In this document: positions 11,159 through 19,386 of the stretch, in pieces
How the letters are laid out: each line of letters opens with the position of its first letter
Position numbering within the stretch: the stretch's first letter is position 1
The notes under the pieces: generated by a model
What the model was told of the DNA's origin: nothing
Seen by the model: the letters and a program-made list of their open reading frames with translations, nothing else
The model's database searches: none
Assembly (NCBI GenBank): GCA_025765595.1
Contig: JAIVFH010000020.1
Coordinates: 186,001 to 250,000, forward strand
Direction: 5' to 3'
Source: Obelidium mucronatum
Lineage: Eukaryota; Chytridiomycota; Chytridiomycetes; Chytridiales; Chytriomycetaceae
Length of the DNA stretch: 64,000 bases
Translations under genes and position numbers: made by a program

Positions 11159-12010
11159 GGTTTAAATAGCTGGAATTACACTTGTTTCTCCTGAACTTTA
11201 ACTCAAGTTATTCACAGCACCCTTCGCCGATCCAGCTTAAGTATGAAGTATTAAGTTACTCTCTGCCGGCCTTGAGTCTGGAGTCCTGGACAAGGATAGG
11301 AACCTGCTAAATGAAAAACGCGTTATCTGGACTCCCCGATTTGGTAGGCTTCCATGCAGACATTTTTGTGACCCATAGAACCTTTAGTCCTGGAATGTAG
11401 GGCTTTTTTTTCCTTACTGCCGCCGTTAACGAAATTGTATTTTCAGGGCACGAGATGAATAGCCACTACCCACGCAACTACCGTCAGACTTTGCTTCAGC
11501 TGCAACACGACATGGGGGCGGGTTCTGGACGTCACGCGGCTTGTTTGCTTGTGACTCTGGTTTATTTGCTCCAGCCGCCTCCGGGCCGGGGCGGTATTCC
11601 TCGGATTGCAAGGATTTAGGCAGCCAGGCGTCCCATTCACTAGTGCTTTGGCTCTTTTAAATTGTGGTGAGTTTTTCGGAGGGGTTTCGGCGATGATTTG
11701 ACAGAATTCTTTTTGTTTTTGCAGTCCTGCAATAGTCCCTCACGTCACTACTTATTATTGGTATATAATTTTCGAATAAATAATAATACAACTTTCTACT
11801 TTTAAACATTATCTATTACAGCTAAAAAGATTCCTAATGTTTTTTGTGTGTTCGCATTATAATTCGACAGTGGAATTGTCTAATATATCTCGTCGGGATT
11901 CTTCGATAATTGAATAACTAGAAATAATCACTAAATTCAACCGTTGTGCTCTACAGTCTGAATGATGCAATGCATCTTGTCAAGTAACCCAAAATAATCT
12001 GCAACAAACA
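11159..12010. other. intergenic, no convincing gene
   Basis: About 850 bp between two LRR genes. A GC-richer patch at 11440-11640 holds a 54-codon plus-strand frame (ATG at 11455, stop at 11617-11619) after a possible acceptor site. It contains a hydrophobic run CLLVTLVYLLQPPPG and might be a last exon of the preceding LRR gene, but nothing else supports this. The rest is AT-rich with no domain-like frame. Confidence 0.4.
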
Positions 12011-13183
12011 ATGCTCGCAGAAAACTTGGACGGCCTGCGTAGTCCCACAGCCGATTCCATCGTGATAACAGAGAAATTACAGCTTTCTAATATTCCGAAA
12101 GAGCTTTTGACGCAAATACTATCATGGCTGCCTCCTCCAAACGCTGTCAAACTTCGAAGAATATCCACCGCCTTCAACAGCAACATATCTACTTGCTCAT
12201 TTGCATTCATGAATCTATCCCGCTTTACAGCACCTTCAAAAACTCAAAATCCTCCGACGCCTACATCATCATCATCAAGGACATCTTCGAAAACAACTTG
12301 GTGGCGACCTTCAAGATTTGACATTCTCTTCTTCACTGCCCCAGAGCCATACAAAATCGTATTCGCCCAAAGATTCGCAAGTCATATCGCGTGCATGGAA
12401 TGGGTAATGACGCGTGAAAGGCCCACCAAACTAACCATCCAAATACCACCCTCCATTGGCTTGATGACAAGTCTCGTCCGTCTAACGGCCAGAAACTGTC
12501 TCCTCCGAGGCTCACTCCCTGCAGAAATTGGAAACCTCAGAAACCTCCAGGAACTCAGTCTCTTTGGAAATTTTCTTACGGGCGAGATACCTGTGGAACT
12601 TGGGAACCTGAATCAGCTGCGACACTTGAATCTCGAGCAAAACGAGTTTTACGCGTCTATACGATTCAATGGGGGCTCATTTCTTGGTGTTTCACCGACA
12701 GTGACCAGGGAGGAGGGGTTGGGGGACAGTTGGATAAACAACATGAAGTTCTTGTCAGTCGCGCATAATAGGTTGACAAATGCGATTCCACCTGAAATTG
12801 GCAGGCTGCAAGCGTTAACAATCTTGGATCTCTCGTGCAACGACTTTACCAGTTTACCAGTAGAAATATGGTCCTTGGCAAATCTCGAAGTATTATGTCT
12901 CTCGAGAAATCGCCGCTTGACAGGAGTTCTTCCGCCTGAGATTGGAAACATGGCGAATTTGGTTGTTCTGAATGCATCTGAATGTAATTTTACGGGAGCG
13001 ATTCCTCCTGAAGTTGGCGGGTTGACGAATCTTCAGAATTTGGCGTTGCACGGGAATCAGTTGATGGGGGAGTTGCCCGTTGAAATGCTTAATATGGTTC
13101 GTTTGGAGGAATGCTGGTTGGAAAATAATCGTGGATTGGTTCTCTCTTTTCAGTTTCCTGTTGAAATCGTTGTTCACTTGTAA
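12011..13183 (+). CDS. F-box protein with plant-type leucine-rich repeats (third copy)
   Basis: A single exon of 390 aa. The F-box segment is IPKELLTQILSWLPPPNAVK with LRRISTAFNSNISTCSFAFMNL, followed by a Ser/Thr/Pro linker. The conserved hinge APEPYKIVFAQRFASHI matches the WPEPYQHVYVARFKAH of the copy at 7723. About eight plant-type LRRs follow, for example LRNLQELSLFGNFLTGEIP and LTNLQNLALHGNQLMGELP. One repeat carries a roughly 25-residue insert (FNGGSFLGVSPTVTREEGLG). No signal or membrane segment. It probably acts as a substrate adaptor of an SCF ligase, by family inference only. Confidence 0.8.
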   Translation: MLAENLDGLRSPTADSIVITEKLQLSNIPKELLTQILSWLPPPNAVKLRRISTAFNSNISTCSFAFMNLSRFTAPSKTQNPPTPTSSSSRTSSKTTWWRPSRFDILFFTAPEPYKIVFAQRFASHIACMEWVMTRERPTKLTIQIPPSIGLMTSLVRLTARNCLLRGSLPAEIGNLRNLQELSLFGNFLTGEIPVELGNLNQLRHLNLEQNEFYASIRFNGGSFLGVSPTVTREEGLGDSWINNMKFLSVAHNRLTNAIPPEIGRLQALTILDLSCNDFTSLPVEIWSLANLEVLCLSRNRRLTGVLPPEIGNMANLVVLNASECNFTGAIPPEVGGLTNLQNLALHGNQLMGELPVEMLNMVRLEECWLENNRGLVLSFQFPVEIVVHL

Positions 13184-13341
13184 AAATATTATTCTTTAGT
13201 GAGAGCGCAGATTTAACTTGAAAGAATAATACTTCGCACTCCTCCTTTAGCTAGTATTCAAAAAATCCTTTTTTTGTTTTTTGAGACCTCGCTCATTTTA
13301 TTATCCTCTGAATTTATTAGAATTAATTATTGATGGAATTG

Positions 13342-13534
13342 TCAGTCCTAGAATCGCGTTTCAATATTTGTTCGAAAAGGTATATATATAAAGGACAAAC
13401 AGAGCTTTGTATGGGACAGAGAGTGCGCAAGTAGTGTTCGGCGCACCATGCGATCCTGACTAGGTAGACTTTCTGGCTTCGGTCGGAATGGAAGACGAAG
13501 GAGACGCGAGATCTGTCCCTACCACCCTCTTTTT
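13342..13534. repeat. dispersed direct repeat, copy 1
   Basis: About 193 bp that recur at 15226-15420 in the same orientation with only about four differences (G/A twice, one extra A, one extra T). The unit starts tcagtcctagaatcg, contains a TATA-like tatatatataaagg and ends ctgtcccta(a)ccaccctc. The rim bases tgtcag...tacca of copy 1 would fit the TG...CA ends of a solo LTR, but no target-site duplication is visible and copy 2 does not share the TG. Frames across it on the minus strand are probably not genes. Confidence 0.75.
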
Positions 13535-14439
13535 GTTTGAGTCGGTAGCTGTTCAGTATCTTGATAGCATGCCGTGACGCGTTCATTCTTTTAACCCAAA
13601 GCCATTGACATTCTTTGGTGCGATCACATTCGTGCAACGCCAAAGGCACTAGAGAGTTTAAAAGACTGACCGGAATCCTTCAAGATCAGCTCCGGTTTGT
13701 TTGAAAGAATAAAACTCTGAATCACAGAGATATGCAATTTATTATGATTCTCATGGCTTTATTAATCATTCAGTGTGAGCGTACATTTGCTTCATTGATG
13801 TGGTTCAAAGCGGCCAGTGCTGCTTGACGGCTCGGTATAATCTTCACCAATAAAGTACAATGTACAAGTAAGCGTCGGCAGCAGTGATGGAATCGCTAAC
13901 CCAGTACTATCGTCCATCAGCAAGTTCCACATTGTTGACTAACTTGAGCTTGAAGTCATACTTTTCATGCAAGTTAAAGAGATTGCTGGCACGCTACCTT
14001 TTTTGGGTTGATGGCAAGGTGGCCGGCACCCTTCGTTGGGGCCGGTAGTAACCTTTGTAGATATTGATTGCATAGCGTCGCGTTTTGCGCCAAGAATGTG
14101 AGGGGAAATGAAGTTGGCAGCGCCGCAAGAAGTAGCAATGCATTAGAAAGTTGCTGGTATTACTGCCACTGGTTTCTTTTAGAGCTGTATTACAGCATTT
14201 GATTGGGGAAATGTATGGCTTTTATACTGAAAGCGTTTTGATTTCGATTTGTCATCGCATTCGACCAACAGAGTAATTAATCACAAATACTCTTTCATTT
14301 ATAGAGAGAACCGGAGAGTTAAATAGTAGAAGGAGAAAAAGTTTGAGAAAATCAAACATAGACACAATCGAGGATTCGGATCATCAACTTCACATCCAAC
14401 TTTTTCTTTGACAGATGAATAAAAAAAAACCCAAACGCA
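13535..14439. other. intergenic, no gene seen
   Basis: About 900 bp between repeat copy 1 and the membrane protein gene. No frame of useful length or domain character appears on either strand. Patches of mixed GC content (13980-14070) may be remains of mobile DNA, but I recognise nothing specific. Confidence 0.45.
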
Positions 14440-14997
14440 TTATGAGATTGGAGAAACAGTTGAGATCGCGACAAGAGGTGCTGGAGCAGGCTGCTTCGGT
14501 TCTTTTGGTTCACGCTTATGTTTGGTATACCATTCCTTTCCCTTCTCAACACAGGTGCCGCTCCCAAAAATACAACATCCAGCAATAAAGAAGAAAATTG
14601 CAAGCCAGATTTGAAAGTACATGAGCTGGAACAGCCGTGGAAGTGTCCGCAACCATTCGCCAAAGCCAAACTTGACCACATATTCGCCAAGGTCATAGCC
14701 AGTGTACGCTTGAAAGCAAAACATTCCAACGAAACCGAAGCCCACGTTAACCAGAAGGTGGAACAGTACGAACAAAATTGCCGTTTCAAAATTATTCTCT
14801 TCAAAGGGGAGCGCGGCATGAATGATGATCCATCCAATGTGTTCGATAAGGGATAGTGTAAAATAGATGTATGCTGCGACATTGCTGGGGTCCGTGACGA
14901 GGCCATATATAATGAGGACGCCAACGGCCAAATGGTAGAGTACAGGTAAGGACTTGACAATTAAGATATGTAGGTCTATGCCCCGGTATTGAGGCAT
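14440..14997 (-). CDS. four-helix membrane protein, unknown family
   Basis: Starting at the ATG at 14997 gives 185 aa with four hydrophobic helices: PVLYHLAVGVLIIYGLV, AAYIYFTLSLIEHIGWIIIH, AILFVLFHLLVNVGFGFVGM and FQIWLAIFFFIAGCCIFG. These are followed by a basic, Pro-rich cytosolic tail (KHKREPKEPKQPAPAP). The frame is open to 15051, but the internal Met is the more natural start. I do not recognise the family; four-helix (tetraspan or TMEM-like) topology is all that can be said. It sits between the two copies of the 194-bp direct repeat. Confidence 0.65.
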   Translation of the reverse strand: MPQYRGIDLHILIVKSLPVLYHLAVGVLIIYGLVTDPSNVAAYIYFTLSLIEHIGWIIIHAALPFEENNFETAILFVLFHLLVNVGFGFVGMFCFQAYTGYDLGEYVVKFGFGEWLRTLPRLFQLMYFQIWLAIFFFIAGCCIFGSGTCVEKGKEWYTKHKREPKEPKQPAPAPLVAISTVSPIS

Positions 14998-15225
14998 TAT
15001 GGATTTTGTGGTGATTTCAAGAGAAAAAAATTGCGGACTGTGGTGCTTCACTTAACAACACATTGAGTTTCCTTTGAAAAGTTGTGTTCAACATGTGGGC
15101 CTTCATTTCTGATCCTCGACTGTCAAATGATTCATGAATTGCGATATTTGTAGAAATGTTGTTTGCGTTTATGTTGTATTTTTTTTCTTCAAGAATTTAT
15201 TGACAGGCAGAATTGTCAGCGTTTT

Positions 15226-15420
15226 TCAGTCCTAGAATCGCATTTCAATATTTGTTCGAAAAGGTATATATATAAAGGACAAACAGAGCTTTGTATGGGA
15301 CAGAGAGTGCGCAAGTAGTGTTCGGCGCACCATGCGATCCTGACTAGGTAGACTTTCTGGCTTCGGTCGGAATGGAAGACGAAAGAGACGCGAGATCTGT
15401 CCCTAACCACCCTCTTTTTT
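15226..15420. repeat. dispersed direct repeat, copy 2
   Basis: Second copy of the unit at 13342-13534, about 98% identical and in the same orientation, 1.9 kb away. It keeps the TATA-like tatatatataaagg. Just upstream is tgacaggcagaattgtca, a short inverted repeat. The two copies flank a 1.7-kb segment holding one gene, an arrangement that could reflect LTR-flanked DNA or two independent insertions. Confidence 0.75.
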
Positions 15421-15641
15421 GCTAATTTTATGTTCGAGTTGTTTTTGTTCGGACGCGTCGCTTTGTAACAACAATGCGACGCGACGTGATTACACTTCTT
15501 TACTCGACACCCTGTGGTCACCAAGATTCTGTGCGATACAAATGGATAACTGTTCAGCAACTTTCTTGATCATTTTAACTTTGACCACCCAACAACAATA
15601 CATGGACCGTGATGAAGTACTATATTAATATTTCCCTTAGA

Positions 15642-16153
15642 CTACTTTCGGCCCTTCTTCTTTCCACCACCACCTTGCTGTTGCTGGCGACGAGCTTTCC
15701 CCGGTCTCTGCGCAGATCCCCCCTTTTTACCAACCCCAGACCCCTTTCGCGCACCCAGAGCCTCCCGCTTCATCCGTCTTCCGTTGAAATCACTAATATC
15801 CGCACTCGATTCCGCCGTATTCGATTTGGAATGTCTCTTTTTCCCGCCAAACCCAAACTTGGCATCTTTTCCTTGCCGCTTGTGATTCACTTTGGCCTTC
15901 ACAGCGGATTTCGTCTCGCTTCGACCCGTCCCGCCGTATTCCTTGTCCACAGAGATACCAAATTCATCGCCATCCCCACCGTCGTCATTGTTTTTGCTGG
16001 AGTTTGCTTTTTTACGGAGGAGTTTGACTTTGTCGAGTTCATCTTTTTTGGACTTTTGACGTTCCATGAGTTTCTCGTGTTGTACCTTCTTTCCAAACTG
16101 TTTTTTGTGTGTTTTTTTTAGTTCAGATGTGTATGTGTAAGTGAGTTTTTCCG

Positions 16154-16193
<40 letters not shown>

Positions 16194-17165
16194 AACAGTA
16201 AAAACGACACGAACCTTCTTGGCATCACGAAGTTTCCTCGCCTTCTCAGCAGCAGCAATCGCATTGGCTTCATCCACCAGTTTCTGTCTCACCAAATTCA
16301 TGTGTTCATCCGTCTTGATCATTTCCGCATAATAGTCGTCCGGTCGGTGGATTGGAACTTGTGCCTTCTTGAGCTCCCTGTATCCGACAACAGCGGCTTC
16401 CAGTGCTTGCTTGTAGAATGCCATTTCGCGTTTCAAGTCATTGTCGACTTCGGTGGGGAGGAGGTCCAAGGGTTGGGAGGCGGTGACGCGTTGGAATTCT
16501 ATCCAGGGGAGGATGGTTCCTGGTGTGGCGTCGAGACGGATTTGATCTAGTTTGGCGCGGAGAGCAGTCTAGCAGAGGGGAAAAAAAATATGAATAAATA
16601 CACACATCTAACTAAAAAAAAAATGGAGGTAACAGAGTTCTTGGGATAGTACCTTATCGTTTCTAAAGACTTTTGGCTTGTCATCATCATCCTCGTCCTC
16701 GTCATCTTCATCGTCATCATCTTCATCGTCACCTTCACCGCCACCAGTCAGCAGGCGTTCGATTGCCTTGAGTTCTCTCTCCGCCTTTCTCTTTTCCTTC
16801 TGGATTTGCTGGTATGCCTTCAATTCAGCACGTTCCTCTGCATCCATTTCCTCATCATCATCATCATCGCCATTCTCATCAACTTGTTGATCAGCAGCAG
16901 AATCATCCTCCTCTTTCGCCTCCACCACTGGAACCGCTTTTTGCTTCTGCAGCTTCTTCTTAGACACGGTCCGCAGCGACCCTTGCGTCAACAACTGGTC
17001 AATGTCGTGGGATCCTTGACTGTTTACAAAGGCGTCAATGTCGAGATCCAGATCCATTTTATCATCTTTTTTAGCTGCTGCTGCTGCCTGTTTTTTGGGT
17101 TTCGGCGCGGCTTTGGATTTGCGGACGCCATTACTGACGAGCGTTGTTGTCTTTCCTTTAAACAT
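15642..17165 (-). CDS. EBP2: rRNA-processing protein EBP2
   Basis: Nucleolar factor for 27S pre-rRNA processing and 60S ribosome assembly. Exons 16653-17165, 16215-16568 and 15642-16097 join in phase 0 to give 440 aa. The N-terminal half is Lys/Ala-rich and very acidic (long Asp/Glu runs). The conserved EBP2 core follows: REMAFYKQALEAAVVGYREL, IHRPDDYYAEMIKTDEHMN, ARKLRDAKKFGKKVQHEKL, ERQKSKKDELDKVKLLRKK and KDAKFGFGGKKRHSKSNTAE. The C-terminus is a basic Gly/Lys/Arg/Gln tail. I took ATG 17165 as the start because the frame has no ATG further upstream. Intron 2 (16098-16214) contains a 36-base A run on the plus strand, that is, a poly-T in the transcript sense. Confidence 0.93.
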
Positions 17166-17448
17166 TTTTGTTGGCAAAAAAAAAAAAAGAAAGAAAGAAA
17201 GAAAGAAAAAGATCAGAACAAAAAAAAGACAACGAACCCGTTAAAAACGAGAAAAGGCATGTTATTAGAAAACCGAAAAGAAAAACAAAAAAACTCAACA
17301 CAAGAAACTCTCTCTCACTCACACACACAACCCAAAGAAAACTTGCAACCCCCACACCCCAAACAATCAAGAAGAAATCCCCCCCTTTGTTTTTTTCCTC
17401 CTTCTTTTCTCTCTTTTCTTTCTTCATCTTCTCCACGTTCCACTTCAT

Positions 17449-18034
17449 TCACTTCTTGACATGCCTAAACACATCCACACCCCCATACTTTACACCAATC
17501 TTTTCAAACTCTGGCTTCGGGTACCCTTCGACGCTCCCATCGTTCCACGGCCCGATATCCGAATGCTCGCATCCTTCTTTACAATCGGAACAGGAACCAC
17601 CGAGGAACCGCGGGAGACTGTCTGCGTCTATACAAGCGAGTAGCGAGGGCAAGTAGTTTGATCCCAGAATATTGATTTTCTGGACGGTTGCTTCATCGAG
17701 CATTGGTTTTACGAGTGTCCAGACTGTTTTTTTTTTGTTTTTTTTTGGGAAGAAATAAGAAGAGAAAGAATTAGGGAAAGACATGGAGTGAGAAAAAAAA
17801 GGACAAGAATAATGGGCAAAAACAAAAGTCTTACCACCAGTAAACAACATGGGAGCATTGATTACAAACATTTTACCCAGCATTTCTGGGTAGTAGTCTT
17901 GAGCAATTGAAGAAACTGACTTAACGATTCCATAAACTGAGCTGAAAGTACTCAAAGCAATCCCCTTTTGAATGGAAAATAAAATAAGTATTCATTCAGA
18001 GAGGGGACCCCCAAAAAAAAAAAAAAAAAAAGAA

Positions 18035-18077
<43 letters not shown>

Positions 18078-19101
18078 TTGTAAAAAATACCTTCAAATCC
18101 AAAATAACAAGACTCTGTTCCAAATGTCTGCCCACTTTCTCAGAGCATGCCTTCATTCGGTATCGAATCAACCGTTCGTATTCGTGAACGTGGTTTCGTT
18201 GCATTCGTTCTTCTGAGCTCACAGACATGAGTTGAGTCAGGTTCAAGAGACCGAGTTGTTCAATGTAGACGGGACGGCCTAATTTGTCAGTTTTGTGATA
18301 GAATCTGTGTGTTTTTGTTTTTTTTTTGTTGTTGTTTGTGTTGAGTTCGTAGCCATTAAAAGAAGAAGAAGAGTAAAAAAAATTACCGTGGATAAAACTT
18401 GAGTGCTGGCAAGTATTCTGGGAATTCAAAAGTTTCAAGGATCGTGTCTGCACCGAATTCGGCTCTCCAGATTTCACAATCGATCCACATTTTTTTGGAT
18501 AGAGGCAAGTCAAACTTTCTAGCTCTTAGAAACCTAAAAAGAGTATAGTAAGAATGAGGGTTGCCAGTCAAAAGTAGTGAGTTCAAGGACAGTGAAGATT
18601 GGTAGATTTCCCAGTTGACGCCATCATTTTGCGATCGAAAAAAACGTAACCAACAGACAAGCCTTTGTGTTGAAAGGCAATACGTATATAGCAATAATAG
18701 ACTCTTTGTGTTTTGAAGGAAGGTTCTTCGATTGTTGGCTCCATTGATTCATTGAGTGACGGTTTGAAATGAAAGCACTGCCTCTCTTCTTTGCTCCAAT
18801 TACTCCCAAAATAGCACAGATACATCATTGATCCCCCACCGAGACAAGAGCAAAAGAACGGATCGATGGAAACAGCAGCAACAAGCCGCAAGAAAGACAC
18901 AAACCTCAGAAGGTGGTGGTCCGAGTGTTTCTCAGGGTTGTAATACTTTCCGCCTTCCAACTCAGTCAGATCCTTCTTGAGTTGATCAAGAGCTTCTTGC
19001 TGTTCTGAGGTCAAGTGGCCCACGCGGCCATTGAGGTTTTCCATCAGAGAGAGTTTGCTGCTCGAGTTGCTGAGGCTTTCAGTGGAAGGTCGACTTGCCA
19101 T
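17449..19101 (-). CDS. SEC14: SEC14-like phosphatidylinositol transfer protein
   Basis: CRAL-TRIO lipid exchange protein acting between Golgi and other membranes. Five exons (18905-19101, 18387-18533, 18091-18304, 17835-17964, 17449-17723) join in frame to 320 aa, close to yeast Sec14 (304). The CRAL-TRIO-N part has HLLRFLRARKFDLPLSKKMW and FPEYLPALKFYPRFYHKTD. The lipid-binding lobe has GRPVYIEQLGLLNLTQL, HVHEYERLIRYRMKACSEK, SLVILDLKGIALSTFSSVYG, SSIAQDYYPEMLGKMFVINA, KPMLDEATVQKINILGSNY and LPRFLGGSCSDCKEGC. These match the Sec14 fold residues, including the E..R.K region and the LP.FLGG gate. Intron 3 contains a 42-base G run (plus strand). The Golgi role is inferred from the family. Confidence 0.93.
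18013..18076. repeat. poly(A)19 followed by poly(G)42 in a SEC14 intron
   Basis: On the plus strand 19 A residues (18013-18031) are followed by gaa and then 42 G residues (18035-18076). In the transcript sense this is C42 then T19, directly within the intron between exons 3 and 4. Such a tract could form G-quadruplexes and is hard to sequence, so its true length is uncertain. Confidence 0.85.
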
Positions 19102-19386
19102 ATTTTAGTTTTTTAGAACCTTTATTATTTTTAATTTTTTTTAATTTAATTTAATTTTACATCATATAAATATTGTTCGCAATTAATGAAATGTTATCTG
19201 TGTGAAGAGAACGGAATGGATTCGATGAATAAGTAGTATTTAGTTTTAGGTTGTGGGGCCGACAGCTTTCGAACTTTTTTCGCACACAAAGACACGTTTT
19301 TCTATCAATACTTTCTTTCTTTCTTTCTTTTGTTATTTTATCGAATCACCACCACCACCAACCAGCAGCCCGTCGATCGACATCGA

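Noticed and set aside
13340..13524. Solo LTR with TG...CA ends
   Set aside because: Copy 2 lacks the TG end and no target-site duplication is visible, so I kept the neutral term dispersed repeat.
13323..15560. Minus-strand frames through the two 194-bp repeats (sharing the words SFVFHSDRSQKVYLVRIAWC)
   Set aside because: They are alike only because the DNA is repeated; no start, domain or extension outside the repeat supports a gene.
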